The notes: generated from the sequence alone by a model not told the origin. 64,000 nt of DNA from DATGMS01 sp035303945 (GCA_035303945.1 DATGQZ010000079.1:1-64000), one strand, 5' to 3'; numbered from the stretch's first letter, positions 46,501-56,146 are shown. Program-made: numbers and translations.

Positions 46501-46969
46501 CTTCAACATGGATTTTGTGATTATCATGACTGGCATTGGCATTATATCCCTTGCTGGGGTAGTAGTCAACAACGCCATCGTGCTAATAGATTATACCAAT
46601 TTGGTTAGGACCAGAAAGCGACGGGAATTGAATGTAGCTGAAGGGGAGTTTTTATCTTATGAGGACCTTCTAGGTAGTATTGTTGCTGCAGGAAAGGTCA
46701 GGTTGAGACCTGTGTTGTTGACAGCCATTACGACCATTCTAGGTTTAGTTCCAATGGCTCTGGGGGTCAATATTAATTTCGGAAAACTATTATCTTCCTT
46801 TGATCCCGAATTTTATATGGGAGGGGATAACGCAGATTTTTGGGGCCCCATGGCATGGACAGTGATATTTGGGTTAACCTTTGCGACCTTTCTAACGTTA
46901 GTAATAGTACCAGTCATGTATTTGCTGGCTGATAAAATAAAGATGGCTTTTCGTAAGATTAGTAAATAG
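43556..46969 (+). CDS. RND efflux transporter permease (AcrB type)
   Basis: The 1137-residue permease has the RND plan: a first helix near 28-48, large periplasmic loop to about 345, helices 2-6 with the proton-relay Asp in LGMLVDNGIVVVENIY (helix 4), a second loop (about 635-940) and helices 8-12. It exports substrates using the proton gradient. It is longer than the usual 1030-1060 residues; extra length is in the central region about 500-600, where a two-helix insertion replaces the short linker. The substrate is unknown. It starts 3 bases after the adaptor stop. Confidence 0.93.
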   Translation: MALQEQENNDKKVTREFGLTSFSVDNSTSVVILALIIAALGILAYRTMPKESFPEIVIPTVYIGTAYPGNSPVDMENLITRPIEKELQGINDIKDIRSTSVQDYSSIVVEFNPNVDIAKALQDVKDAVDKAKSELPTDLDQDPDVLEINTSDFPIMNVNISGDYPEEELKEYAEYLEDEIEKLPEISKADLGGTIEREIRIDANLYQMEAMGVSFSDIADAVGAENITMSGGNILSGDFRRSLRITGEFEDPSQIEDVIVKIENNKIVYLRDVATVTDTFKERESYARSSKLPVVTVNVVKRSGENLLDAADKIKAIIERTQGNRFPDDLRVEITNDQSKYTRAEVDNLENSIISGVILVVLVLMFFLGFRNALFVGVAIPLSMFISFLVLNAFGISLNFMVLFSLILALGMLVDNGIVVVENIYRLMDEGMSPIRAAKEGVGEVAWPIITSTLTTLSAFLPLAFWDDIIGEFMKFLPITLIIVLSSSLFVALVINPVLTSLFMKIETDDEEKSKKRPLVLAIITSTMAIILYIAGAIALGNIFMLVAVLTVFNIFILRKAIRWFQNVFLVQLENMYERTLLFALRGRKPYIFFFGTVGLLFFSIILLAVRAPNVLFFPDNQPALINIFVAHPIGTDIEATNTFVEQMEDELFALLEPHQDIVESLITQIGEGTGDDMDMNMGATPHKAKITISFVEYQFRNGVNTNNIMEDIRDLVEQYPGVQITVNKQTNGPPVGAAINIESSGEDFEALIAFVSKLREAIADSNIEGIEELKSDLELGNPEVVVNINRENALRFGLSTSVIANELRTALFGLEVSKYKEGEDDYPIQLRLADEFRYDIGALMNKKINFMDKFGNQKSIPISSVADIQYGSSYGSVKRKDLDKVITLSSNVNAGYNPTLINEQLKALVANLEIPDGIDVRFTGEQEEQDKSTAFLVNALFIAVSLIFLIIVTQFNSVITPLIIMTTVVLSTIGVFLGLVIFNMDFVIIMTGIGIISLAGVVVNNAIVLIDYTNLVRTRKRRELNVAEGEFLSYEDLLGSIVAAGKVRLRPVLLTAITTILGLVPMALGVNINFGKLLSSFDPEFYMGGDNADFWGPMAWTVIFGLTFATFLTLVIVPVMYLLADKIKMAFRKISK

Positions 46970-47002
46970 AGTAAATAAAGGTTGGTGGTTTTTTTAAGTG
47001 TT

Positions 47003-47035
47003 AAAACCTCCGGGATGATGTCTCGGAGGTTTTTT
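47003..47035 (+). terminator. Terminator after the RND operon
   Basis: AAAACCTCCG pairs with CGGAGGTTTT, with further inner pairing (GGA with TCT), and is followed by a T-run. It begins 33 bases after the permease stop. Confidence 0.85.
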
Positions 47036-47121
47036 ATTGTGCTGATTGTAAGCAGTACAAGTGGTTGAATAGGAGTTGCTTATGGGAGCACTTCCTATGG
47101 ATAATTATACTCCTGTATCAA

Positions 47122-47149
47122 AAAAGCAGCCTCAATCGAGGCTGCTTTT
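47122..47149 (-). terminator. Terminator after the M1 peptidase gene (bidirectional)
   Basis: AAAAGCAGCCTC (47122-47133) pairs perfectly with GAGGCTGCTTTT (47138-47149) around a 4-base loop. It has A/T runs on both sides, lies 16 bases after the leftward stop and faces the RND terminator. Confidence 0.88.
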
Positions 47150-47165
47150 GTTATGCGCTGGGATA

Positions 47166-49010
47166 TTAAAATTCAATATGATTATTTCCGCGGTTTATAT
47201 CAGCCATTCTTCCAGAAGGGTCGATCTCGATGCGCTTAATAGTTGTTTTTGCACGGGGAATAACAATTTCCATGGTAGGATTGGTCCAGGGCCATCTTTG
47301 GCTGAGGATGCGCTCAGGCATACCCGCCTCTAACGCTTTTTCGCCCCGTTGAATCACCAGTGGCAGATACACGCTTTCCGTTTTTCCGTTGGTATACGTG
47401 ATCACCAGGTCGATAGGCATTGGCATCAATCCTATTCGTTCTAAGGTGATTTTTGTTGCGTTATTGGGCGCTTGTTCCACTGATTTGATGCCGTAGTCGA
47501 TGGTTTTGGTGCTGTTTACCCAATATTCCTTATACCAATCTAACTCCAGCCCACTTTCCTTTTCCATAACCCGGATGAAGTCATTGGCATTGGGGTGCTT
47601 AAACTGCCATGTGTCCCAGTATTTCAACATACCAAGGTCACGTGCTTCAGCCCCGATGATATACCCTAATTGTTCTAGGAATACCGCCCCTTTTGAATAA
47701 GCAGCTCCGCTATATGCAGCATTGGTGTGGAAGTGGTCTGCATGTGTAGACAAGGGCTCTTCCATCCCGGACTTGGCTAGGCGGGCATAAGACATGTAAG
47801 CGCCACTATGAGGGAAGTCCTGCTTTTCCTCATTGAAGATTGCATTCATCGTGAGGGCTGATGCGTAGCTGGTAAAGCCTTCATCCATCCAGTGGTATAG
47901 GCTCTCATTGGTACCTAACACGCCATGGAACCAGCTGTGCACCAATTCATGAACCATTACACCGACCAAGCTGCCTAATGGACGTTCTCCGGTAATCAAG
48001 GTGGACATCGGGTATTCCATCCCGCCGTCCCCGCCTTGGATGACAGAAAACTGCTTATAAGGGTATTTGCCGAAGTGCTCGCTGAGAAAGGTTACAGCTG
48101 CTGGCGTATATTGTTTCAGTTTAGCCCATACCTCTTCGGTTTTCGGGCCCTTGATGTACAGATGATGTATGGTTATGCCATTTTCCATCTGAATTTTGTC
48201 GTGCGTGTATTTGGGATCAGCAGCCCACATAAAGTCATGAACCTTGGGCGCATAAAAATGCCATGTCAGATTATTCCCTGCTGGCTGCTTTACCACCACC
48301 CCTTCATCCTCATAACCATGTCCCACCTCATTGGCATTTTGAAGATAACCTGTACCGCCTAAAATATAACTTTTGTCAATGGTGATTTTAACGTCAAATT
48401 CGCCAAAAATGCCATAGAATTCCCGGCCGACATAGGGATTGGCATGCCAGCCTTGTTCATCATAATTAGCCAGTTTTGGATACCACTGGGACATTGATAG
48501 TCGCACCCCTTCTTGGCTGTCCCTGCCAGATCGACGCACCTGTAACGGTACCTGTCCTTCAAACGTTGATTCAAATACCACAGTGCTATGCGGCAAGATA
48601 GGCTCCGACAGCGCCACTTCTAGAATAGTACCTATATGTTCATGTTCCAGCACCTGCCCGTTCATGGTTAATTTGTTGACTTTAAGGTAGCCGATCTCAT
48701 CGGGTTTCAACTTCGAGATTCTGTCACCGACTCTTTTGTCAGGATCAGCAATGGTGCGAGAGCGCACGTCCATCATACTATTCGGCTGAAAGGCATTATA
48801 ATACAAATGAAAAAAGACTTTATTTAAGGTATCGGGTGAGTTGTTGGTATATTCCAATACCTGTGTACCGTGGTATTGATTTTTAGGCGCATCCATGGTA
48901 ACATCCATTTTGTATTTAACAGCCTGTTGCCAACGTCCAGCCTGCGCCTGTGATATAATGGGTAAACTGCTGAAAAGCAGCAAAAACGCAAAGGTCAGTT
49001 TCTTATTCAT
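47166..49010 (-). CDS. M1-family zinc metallopeptidase
   Basis: The 614-residue protein has a signal peptide (MNKKLTFAFLLLFSSLPIIS, cleavage near AQA at 24). The peptidase part shows GGMEYP, the substrate-binding exopeptidase motif, the zinc motif HELVH followed 18 residues later by Glu in MDEGFTSY, and the N-terminal M1 beta domain. It is expected to remove N-terminal amino acids from peptides in the periplasm. A longer frame to 49100 is open but the extension has no signal peptide character, so I chose 49010. It lies behind an exact -7 box. Confidence 0.88.
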   Translation of the reverse strand: MNKKLTFAFLLLFSSLPIISQAQAGRWQQAVKYKMDVTMDAPKNQYHGTQVLEYTNNSPDTLNKVFFHLYYNAFQPNSMMDVRSRTIADPDKRVGDRISKLKPDEIGYLKVNKLTMNGQVLEHEHIGTILEVALSEPILPHSTVVFESTFEGQVPLQVRRSGRDSQEGVRLSMSQWYPKLANYDEQGWHANPYVGREFYGIFGEFDVKITIDKSYILGGTGYLQNANEVGHGYEDEGVVVKQPAGNNLTWHFYAPKVHDFMWAADPKYTHDKIQMENGITIHHLYIKGPKTEEVWAKLKQYTPAAVTFLSEHFGKYPYKQFSVIQGGDGGMEYPMSTLITGERPLGSLVGVMVHELVHSWFHGVLGTNESLYHWMDEGFTSYASALTMNAIFNEEKQDFPHSGAYMSYARLAKSGMEEPLSTHADHFHTNAAYSGAAYSKGAVFLEQLGYIIGAEARDLGMLKYWDTWQFKHPNANDFIRVMEKESGLELDWYKEYWVNSTKTIDYGIKSVEQAPNNATKITLERIGLMPMPIDLVITYTNGKTESVYLPLVIQRGEKALEAGMPERILSQRWPWTNPTMEIVIPRAKTTIKRIEIDPSGRMADINRGNNHIEF

Positions 49011-49035
49011 AAGCTTGATCAACAATAGTGATGGA

Positions 49036-49043
49036 CAAAAGTA
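49036..49043 (-). promoter_or_regulatory. -7 promoter element for the M1 peptidase gene
   Basis: The minus strand reads TACTTTTG, matching TAnnTTTG, 25 bases before the ATG at 49010. No TTG is found at the -33 distance. Confidence 0.4.
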
Positions 49044-49129
49044 AGCAATAAAAATAACTCCGATAAGCCGTTGGTGTAACAAGATATATCCAGCAATCAT
49101 GCAGGTAAAGCAATAGGAATATGCAGTTG

Positions 49130-50170
49130 TTATTCGTTTTTTTCTTCTATTCGGAATTTTGCCGAAACTGGATAATGATCAGAATAATCCACCTCACGAT
49201 GTGTTTTGAATTGTATGGCTTCTATTCCAGAACTATAAAAAATATTATCAATGCGGAGAAAAAATAGCACTCTGTTGTAGGTAAAGCCAAAGCCTCGGCC
49301 GGCCTCCTCAAAGGCATTTTTTAAAAGTGACTTTATGGTAAAGTAGGTATAGCTGTAAGGGACATCGTTAAAATCACCCGCCATAATCACGGGGTAGGGA
49401 CTGCTCGCAATATGTTCGGATAAGATCTTCACCTGTGAAGCCCTTGTTTGGATGCCATCTTTTAATTTTCTCAGAGTAGACCTGTAATTTTGTTTTATTC
49501 CCTCCATATCTCCCAATTGGTCAGCCCTGATACTCATCGATTCTAAGTGTGTATTATATACCCTTATCGTATCCTTGTCGACTTTTATATCAACAAACAT
49601 GGCTCCATTGTTTCGTTTGTTGTCAAACACAAGTCCTTCATTGATGATGGGGAATTTGCTGAATACCGCCATACCGTACGATCTCTTTTTGTTGCCATCC
49701 ACAATATGGTAAGCATACTCATATTGGCCGTCTTCCGTAAGGTGCTTGATGGAATTTTGGGAAGGGGTGGTATAATCCTGCAAAAACTCTTGAAGGCACT
49801 TGATATCTGCTGGATGGTCTTTTACCCACTGAAGTGCGTTGTCAGAAGGGTTTTCTTCCTTGGTCCACCGGAAATTAAATAGGTGGGTGTTATAACTCAA
49901 CACAGATAACCCGTCCGTTGGATTCGTAGCCGGGTTTAACTGAAAAGTGACTCCTATAAATTTCCACCCTATAATGAGGGCGATCACAGGCAGTATAAAT
50001 ATCATTCTTCTGCCAAGAAGTAGAAGAACGACCAATATCGCATTTACCACTAAGGCTACTGGGATCATTAATGGCAGGAGACCGATATAAGAAAAATTTT
50101 CCGGAGAAAAGTATACGCTGAAGTAGACCAGTAAGGAGAACAAAAATACAACTACAGTGATAAAGCGCAT
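49130..50170 (-). CDS. Membrane-anchored endonuclease/exonuclease/phosphatase-family protein
   Basis: The 346-residue protein has three hydrophobic segments in the first 75 residues, then an EEP domain: SYNTHLFNF, CLQEFLQD (metal Glu), VYNTHLES, MAGDFNDVPYS and DYSDHYPV. The domain is predicted outside the inner membrane. Related proteins include nSMase-like and DNase I-like hydrolases, so the substrate may be a lipid head group or nucleic acid. It ends 119 bases before the M1 peptidase start on the same strand, so co-transcription is possible but not certain. Confidence 0.82.
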   Translation of the reverse strand: MRFITVVVFLFSLLVYFSVYFSPENFSYIGLLPLMIPVALVVNAILVVLLLLGRRMIFILPVIALIIGWKFIGVTFQLNPATNPTDGLSVLSYNTHLFNFRWTKEENPSDNALQWVKDHPADIKCLQEFLQDYTTPSQNSIKHLTEDGQYEYAYHIVDGNKKRSYGMAVFSKFPIINEGLVFDNKRNNGAMFVDIKVDKDTIRVYNTHLESMSIRADQLGDMEGIKQNYRSTLRKLKDGIQTRASQVKILSEHIASSPYPVIMAGDFNDVPYSYTYFTIKSLLKNAFEEAGRGFGFTYNRVLFFLRIDNIFYSSGIEAIQFKTHREVDYSDHYPVSAKFRIEEKNE

Positions 50171-50353
50171 GTCAGAGCAAATTTTTTGTGAAAATATAGG
50201 TTAGCATAGGGAATAACAAATGCCCCTTCAATTCTCTATAGTGAAAGAGCTGTGGACTGTTTCTTTATTAAACATAAACACATTATACAGCCTTGAAGTA
50301 TGCATTCCTTCAAAATATTGCCTATTTTCGTTTCAATAAACTTCTTTACCATC

Positions 50354-50920
50354 ATGAGAAAATTCAATACACAACTGTTGCCCTTGTTTTTTTTGACACT
50401 ATGGATATTCTGTGGTTGTGGTAATAATACTGGAAACGGGAGAGAAGCAGAAACTGCTACGGAAGTGGCAGTCGGTGGTCAAAAGGTCAGTCCAACACAA
50501 ATTACACAAGCGAAAATCGGGAATGCTGACGTGAAAGTTCAATATGGGTCTCCGGCTGTACGTAATCGAACCATTTGGGGGGATCTGGTCCCTTACGGTG
50601 AAGTGTGGCGAACCGGAGCCAACGAGGCCACCTTTGTGGAGTTTTCCAAGGATGTCAATGTGGAAGGCAAGCCATTAAAAGCAGGAAAATATTCCCTGTT
50701 TACTATTCCTAGGGAAAAGGAAGATTGGGTAGTAATATTTAATGCTGAATGGAACCTACAGCACGGCCACTACCAATACAAAGAGGAAAATGACGTGCTC
50801 AGGGTAGAAGTTACACCGCAATGGGTGCAGCATTCCGAGGAAAATTTATCTATTAATGTTGAAGATCAGACCTTGGTCATTAGATGGGAGAAACTCCGTC
50901 TGCCTATTCGTATCAATTAA
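50354..50920 (+). CDS. DUF2911-domain lipoprotein
   Basis: The 188-residue protein has a signal and lipobox-like FCG-Cys (about 22), so it is probably lipid-anchored. The DUF2911 domain follows: VKVQYGSPAVRNRTIWG, PYGEVWRTGANEAT, EGKPLKAGKYSLFTIP and a closing IRWEKLRLPI. The family is common in Bacteroidota and its function is not established. An in-frame ATG at 50300 exists, but 50354 places the signal peptide at the N-terminus. It is followed after 42 bases by the penicillin acylase gene. Confidence 0.85.
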   Translation: MRKFNTQLLPLFFLTLWIFCGCGNNTGNGREAETATEVAVGGQKVSPTQITQAKIGNADVKVQYGSPAVRNRTIWGDLVPYGEVWRTGANEATFVEFSKDVNVEGKPLKAGKYSLFTIPREKEDWVVIFNAEWNLQHGHYQYKEENDVLRVEVTPQWVQHSEENLSINVEDQTLVIRWEKLRLPIRIN

Positions 50921-50962
50921 TTAACAACTATTTGTAGCGGCCATTCCGTCAGTCTTTCCTCG

Positions 50963-53386
50963 ATGAAATATCTTGGCTTCATAGTCTGCCTCATACTATC
51001 CGTAGCTTTGGCGGCTCTATTGTCCATGCCCATTGGACAGGTGCCTCCATTGGCCGCCCTACTTGACCCTTTTCGAGGATTCTGGCAAAATGCCTATAGT
51101 GAAGACCAACTTGCACAGGGACATTTAGATCTTCCAGGTCTTTGGGAGCCCGTAGAGGTGCTATATGATGAGCATCTTATTCCCCACATTTTTGCTAACA
51201 ACGAGCAGGACCTCTTTAGGGTACAGGGATATGTCACGGCCCAGCATAGGCTATGGCAAATGGAGTTTCAGACAATGGCGGCAGCGGGCCGAGTTTCCGA
51301 ATTCGTCGGACCTTTGGCATTGGGATTTGACCGGACCCAACGCAGGAAAGGACTGGGCTTTGGTGCTGAGGCCGGTTTGGCATTTATACAACAAGAAGAT
51401 CCGGATACCTTTCTGCTGCTTGAGGCTTATGCCGAGGGGGTAAATCAATACATTTCTACCCTTACCGAAGCACAGTTGCCGGTGGAGTACAAACTTCTAA
51501 ACTATCGTCCTGAGCCGTGGAGCGCCTACAAAACCGTGTTGTTGTTGAAATATATGGCGGACATGCTTGTGGGGGATAAAGACCTGGAGTTCAGCAATCT
51601 TCGACAGCTCATTGGGGCAGAAATGATGGAAAAGCTTTTTCCTGATTTTCCTCTTGAAAATGATCCTGTAATTGAGCCATCCAAGAAATGGCAATTCAAG
51701 CCTATATTGGTCGTTGAGCCTGATCAAATGGTTTATCCAGACTCTACTTTGCTAGTAGAACCACTTCCTGTTCCTGAGCCGGGTATAGGCTCAAACAATT
51801 GGGCAGTGTCAGGCAAAAAGACGCGCAGTGGGAATCCCATATTAGCCAACGACCCTCACCTAAGCCTTAATATGCCTTCCCTTTGGTATGTCATGCAATT
51901 AACCACGCCGGATTATTCAGTGAAAGGTGCTACCCTTCCCGGTGCATTGGGTGTAATCAGTGGTTTCAACGATGCCATTGCTTGGGGTGTGACCAATGCA
52001 ACGAGGGATCTGAGGGATTGGTACGCAATAACTTTTAAAGATGAGCATCGGGAAGAGTATTTATATGACGGAGAGTACAGACCCAGCGAAAGCAGGCTAG
52101 AGGAAATAAAAATTAAGTCATCCGATACTTACATTGATACGGTGATATATACCCATTATGGACCGGTGGTGTATGACAGAAACTTCAGAGCAAATGGGCA
52201 AAAGATTAATTTTGCACTGAGATGGACTGCCCATGAAGGCTCCAATGAGCAGAGGACTTTCTTAGATCTCAATCGGGGGAGAAATCACAGTGATTTTATC
52301 GCAGCATTAAACCATTTTGTAGCGCCAGCCCAAAATTTTGTGTTTGCCAGCAGGGAAGGGGATATAGCCATGAAGGTCCAGGGCAAGTTTCCGTTGAGAT
52401 GGAAGGATCAGGGCAAATACCTGATGGATGGAAGTAAGTCCGCTTTTGAATGGCAGGGATTTATTCCTGCTGAACACAATCCAGCCACCCTTAACCCTGA
52501 ACGCGGCTTTGTCAGTTCGGCAAATCAGCATTCTGTAGATCCTTCCTATCCATACTATGTTTTTGACCATAGTTTCGAACATTACCGCAACCGAAGATTG
52601 AATAGCAGGCTCAATGAAATGAAGAGGGTCACGATAGAGGACATTCAGGCGCTTCAATTCGACAATTACCATCTTCATGCCGCAGAGGCTCTCCCCGTTA
52701 TGCTGGAGTTGCTTGAGGGATCTTCCAGGCGCATAGATCTCCAGGATGAGGGACTGCTTACAAAGCTCAAAAGGTGGAACTTCTACACCGCGCCGCGCCA
52801 GACAGAGCCGCCGCTTTTTGCAGAGTGGTGGAAGAGACTGGAGGAGAAGCTTTGGGGGAAGTGGAAGCATCCGGGAAGGCCGATCGTGTACCCTAACAGT
52901 TATCAGACAACCCTGCTGCTCAGGGATGAACCGGATAGTGGAATTTTCGATGATCCAGAGACACCAGAAAAGGAAAATGCAGCCCATTGGGTTAGTCAAA
53001 GTTTCAGAGAAATGAGCGACTATTTTCAGGAGCGACTCGAAGCGGGCGAAGACCTTTCTTGGGCAGGATACAAAAAAACCTCCATTCAGCACCTTATTCC
53101 CAACTTTAAAGCCTTTAGCTATTTTGACATTCATACGGGAGGTGGAAGAGGTATTATCAATGCCACTTCGGAGCGACATGGTGCAAGTTGGCGTATGGTA
53201 GTGGAGCTGGGGGATGAAATAAAAGCCTTTGGAATATATCCAGGGGGCCAGTCAGGAAATCCGGGCAGTAAGTTCTACGGCAACTTCATCGAAAAATGGG
53301 CAGAAGGTCAATATCTCGATTTTCGCTTATGGGCTCAGGAAGAGGTAGAAAAGGCCATCATTCACACTACTTTCAATCCAAGCTAA
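50963..53386 (+). CDS. Penicillin acylase-family Ntn hydrolase
   Basis: The 807-residue precursor has an N-terminal hydrophobic anchor (about 4-25), an alpha subunit, and the beta subunit that begins at the autocatalytic nucleophile Ser277 in PGIGSNNWAVSG. Downstream, NDPHLSLNMPSLWY carries the oxyanion-type Asn-Asp and GVTNATRDLRD the second-half motif. The family hydrolyses amide bonds, for example of acyl-homoserine lactones or beta-lactams, in the periplasm; the natural substrate here is unknown. A 133-residue membrane protein follows 4 bases later and may share its message. Confidence 0.9.
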   Translation: MKYLGFIVCLILSVALAALLSMPIGQVPPLAALLDPFRGFWQNAYSEDQLAQGHLDLPGLWEPVEVLYDEHLIPHIFANNEQDLFRVQGYVTAQHRLWQMEFQTMAAAGRVSEFVGPLALGFDRTQRRKGLGFGAEAGLAFIQQEDPDTFLLLEAYAEGVNQYISTLTEAQLPVEYKLLNYRPEPWSAYKTVLLLKYMADMLVGDKDLEFSNLRQLIGAEMMEKLFPDFPLENDPVIEPSKKWQFKPILVVEPDQMVYPDSTLLVEPLPVPEPGIGSNNWAVSGKKTRSGNPILANDPHLSLNMPSLWYVMQLTTPDYSVKGATLPGALGVISGFNDAIAWGVTNATRDLRDWYAITFKDEHREEYLYDGEYRPSESRLEEIKIKSSDTYIDTVIYTHYGPVVYDRNFRANGQKINFALRWTAHEGSNEQRTFLDLNRGRNHSDFIAALNHFVAPAQNFVFASREGDIAMKVQGKFPLRWKDQGKYLMDGSKSAFEWQGFIPAEHNPATLNPERGFVSSANQHSVDPSYPYYVFDHSFEHYRNRRLNSRLNEMKRVTIEDIQALQFDNYHLHAAEALPVMLELLEGSSRRIDLQDEGLLTKLKRWNFYTAPRQTEPPLFAEWWKRLEEKLWGKWKHPGRPIVYPNSYQTTLLLRDEPDSGIFDDPETPEKENAAHWVSQSFREMSDYFQERLEAGEDLSWAGYKKTSIQHLIPNFKAFSYFDIHTGGGRGIINATSERHGASWRMVVELGDEIKAFGIYPGGQSGNPGSKFYGNFIEKWAEGQYLDFRLWAQEEVEKAIIHTTFNPS

Positions 53387-53390
53387 GGCT

Positions 53391-53792
53391 ATGAGGTTTT
53401 CACTGTTATTTATCCTGTCAGCAATAGCAGCCTATTTTTTTGGGGCTTATTTACCCCACTGGGGTCTTATGGGTGTAATCGCACTACTTGCCGCTGTAGT
53501 GGGTGGGGGAGGCGCTATGGCTTTTTTTTCTGCGGCGATGGCTGTGGGAGCGGTGTGGTTTTTTGCCCCGTTAATCATTGTTGTACAAGCCGATTCTGAC
53601 CTTCCTGCAAGGATGGCAAATATCATGGGTTTTGATAGCGAATTGGCTTTGTTTGGACTTACTGCACTGATAGGGTTTGTTTTGGGCGGTCTGGGAGCAT
53701 TGACGGGTAACAGGCTAAGAAAACTGCTGGTCAAGGATATGGAGCCGGCAAAGGTTATTGTAGGCTACAGTCGACGACGAAGGTGGTGGTAA
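53391..53792 (+). CDS. Small hydrophobic membrane protein
   Basis: The 133-residue protein is made almost entirely of four hydrophobic stretches (about 3-20, 26-44, 46-66 and 84-106), with a positively charged C-terminal tail (RLRKLLVKDMEPAKVIVGYS then RRRRWW). I cannot assign a family. It lies 4 bases after the penicillin acylase gene and before a 173-base gap, so it is the last gene of that message. Confidence 0.65.
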   Translation: MRFSLLFILSAIAAYFFGAYLPHWGLMGVIALLAAVVGGGGAMAFFSAAMAVGAVWFFAPLIIVVQADSDLPARMANIMGFDSELALFGLTALIGFVLGGLGALTGNRLRKLLVKDMEPAKVIVGYSRRRRWW

Positions 53793-53965
53793 AGTCAATA
53801 TTCCCAAAGCTATTTTTTAATACATTCTAGCATTTTTTTTGAATGAGTTCGGGGGTAGACGGTTGTGGCAGCTTCTGTCTTGCTGCTATTTCCTTCGTTT
53901 TCCAATATTTAATGGTTAAATTGAAAGCAATCAGAGTTCTTTTTTATAGTTCTACATCTTGAAAA

Positions 53966-56146
53966 ATGGGAAAAACGATCATTGTTTCGAATCGCTTACC
54001 GGTAAGCTTGAGATTAAAGCAAGGAAAATTTGAATTTAAGCCTAGCGCGGGAGGGTTGGCCACAGGCTTAGGTTCTATCTACAAGGAAGGCGAGAACATA
54101 TGGATTGGATGGCCAGGTAATGATGTGGATAATCCCCAACAGCGAGAGGAAATTGTCAAGGAATTGCAGGTTTTGAAGATGGCGCCTGTCTTTTTGACAA
54201 AGAAAGATATTTCTGAATTTTATGAGGGTTTTAGCAACGAGACCATTTGGCCTGCTTTCCATTATTTTACCCAATATATAAATTATGACCCCAATCATTG
54301 GGAGGCTTATGTGCGGGTAAACAAGAAATTTTGTGATGCCATTTTAGAACGGGCCAATCCCGAGGATACCATTTGGGTGCATGATTACCAGCTTTTGTTG
54401 CTCCCCGGGATGTTGAGGGAGCGACTGGCTAATGCTACCATTGCATTTTTCCAACATATTCCCTTTCCATCCTATGAAATCATTCGAATGCTGCCATGGA
54501 GACGCCAAATACTCAGCGGTATGGTCGGAGCAGATTTAATCGGATTCCATACCTACGATGACATGAGACACTTCCTAAGTGCTGCTGGAAGGCTTCTAGG
54601 AATGAGGGATGAAAGCGGCTATTTGCAGGCAGACAACCGTCTGATCAATGTGGACGCTTTTCCAATGGGAATTGACTACGATAAATTTGCAGAGGCTGCC
54701 CAGGCATCTAAAACAAAGGAATATGTTAAGAAATTCAAACGATTTCTGGGTGATCAAAAGTTACTTATTACGATCGACAGGCTCGATTATTCTAAAGGTA
54801 TTCCGGAACGAATTAAAGCTTTCGACGCCTTTCTAAAGCAAAATCCGGAGTTCCACGGCAAGGTTTCAATGATAATGGTCGTGGTGCCTTCTCGTACCAA
54901 GGTAAAAAACTATCGGGAGCTGAAGGAGGAAATAGATACCTTGGTTGGGAAAATCAACAGTGAATTTTCAACGCTCAACTGGGTTCCCGTCCATTATTTC
55001 TATAGAAGTTTCCCTTTTGAAGAGCTTAGCGCTTTTTACAGCATGTCAGACGTTGCTTTGGTAACTCCTCTAAGAGATGGGATGAATCTGGTTTGTAAGG
55101 AATATGTTGCCAGCAAAAATGACCGGACGGGTGTATTGATTCTTTCAGAAATGGCTGGAGCAAGCAAAGAGCTTCAAGAAGCTATATTGGTAAATCCCAA
55201 TGATATGTCCCGTGTGGTGGCCGCCATTAAAGAAGCCCTAACGATGGAGAAGGAAGAACAAGTATCAAGAATCTCCTCCATGCAGGCCAGTCTCAGGAGA
55301 TATGATATTTTTCAATGGGTAAATGTATTTATGGACCGGCTGAAAGATGTGAAGGAAAAGCAACGAAAGCTTCAATCCAAAGCGGTCGATAAAGCGGTAA
55401 TTAAGAAGCTAAAAGACGCTTACCAATCCGCGAGCAAAAGAATTTTGTTTTTAGACTATGATGGAACGCTCGTTGGCTTTAGGGGTAGACCAGAGGATGC
55501 AAAACCTGATATGGAAATCAGGGAACTGCTTTCTAGACTGGTAGCGCAGTCCCGGATAGTGATAATTAGCGGAAGGGATAGGGAGACCTTGGAGCGATGG
55601 TTTGAGGGATTGGAAGTGGACATGATCGCCGAACATGGGGTGTGGCTGAAGAAGCGCCATTCCCAAAAGGGGTGGAAAGCCTACGCCGATGTTGACGATT
55701 CCTGGAAGGAAGATATTAGGCAAATAATGGAATATTATGTCTTGAGAACTCCAGGGGCGTTCATTGAAGAAAAACACCATTCCCTGGTGTGGCATTATAG
55801 GAAAGTGGAAAGCGGTTTAGGTGATTTGAGGATGAGAGAGCTATTTAGTCATTTGAAGTATATGGCCAGTGGCTATAATCTGCAGGTATTAGAGGGGAAT
55901 ATGGTGCTGGAGATCAAGCGGCCGGATATCAACAAGGGAAAGGCCGCAGGAGCTTTGCTGAAGGACCAGGATTATGATTTTATCCTGGCACTTGGAGATG
56001 ATTGGACGGATGAGGATACGTTTAAAGCTATGCCCGCACATGCCCATAGCATTAGGGTTGGCTATACCTACACCCAGGCTAACTATAATATCAAAAGCCC
56101 GGATGAGGTGCGGAGTCTGTTAACGGAATTGTCGCAAACGGTGTAG
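53966..56146 (+). CDS. Fused trehalose-6-phosphate synthase / trehalose-6-phosphate phosphatase
   Basis: The 726-residue protein makes trehalose from UDP-glucose and glucose-6-phosphate in two steps. Residues 1-465 form a GT20 (OtsA) domain, with NRLPVSLR and GGLATGL near the start, HDYQLLLLPGMLR, and the nucleotide-sugar region PLRDGMNLVCKEYVA. Residues about 485-726 form an HAD-type (OtsB) phosphatase with Asp497 and Asp499 in DYDGTL, the Thr/Ser motif in IISGRDRETL and GDDWTDEDTF. The fusion is common in Bacteroidota. Together with the GH13 gene at 30070 it gives two trehalose routes. It is convergent with the UpxY gene, with 23 bases between the stops. Confidence 0.94.
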   Translation: MGKTIIVSNRLPVSLRLKQGKFEFKPSAGGLATGLGSIYKEGENIWIGWPGNDVDNPQQREEIVKELQVLKMAPVFLTKKDISEFYEGFSNETIWPAFHYFTQYINYDPNHWEAYVRVNKKFCDAILERANPEDTIWVHDYQLLLLPGMLRERLANATIAFFQHIPFPSYEIIRMLPWRRQILSGMVGADLIGFHTYDDMRHFLSAAGRLLGMRDESGYLQADNRLINVDAFPMGIDYDKFAEAAQASKTKEYVKKFKRFLGDQKLLITIDRLDYSKGIPERIKAFDAFLKQNPEFHGKVSMIMVVVPSRTKVKNYRELKEEIDTLVGKINSEFSTLNWVPVHYFYRSFPFEELSAFYSMSDVALVTPLRDGMNLVCKEYVASKNDRTGVLILSEMAGASKELQEAILVNPNDMSRVVAAIKEALTMEKEEQVSRISSMQASLRRYDIFQWVNVFMDRLKDVKEKQRKLQSKAVDKAVIKKLKDAYQSASKRILFLDYDGTLVGFRGRPEDAKPDMEIRELLSRLVAQSRIVIISGRDRETLERWFEGLEVDMIAEHGVWLKKRHSQKGWKAYADVDDSWKEDIRQIMEYYVLRTPGAFIEEKHHSLVWHYRKVESGLGDLRMRELFSHLKYMASGYNLQVLEGNMVLEIKRPDINKGKAAGALLKDQDYDFILALGDDWTDEDTFKAMPAHAHSIRVGYTYTQANYNIKSPDEVRSLLTELSQTV

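Noticed and set aside
44566..46578. Minus-strand frames inside the RND permease
   Set aside because: Shadows of a gene with low stop density on the opposite strand; no domain is visible.
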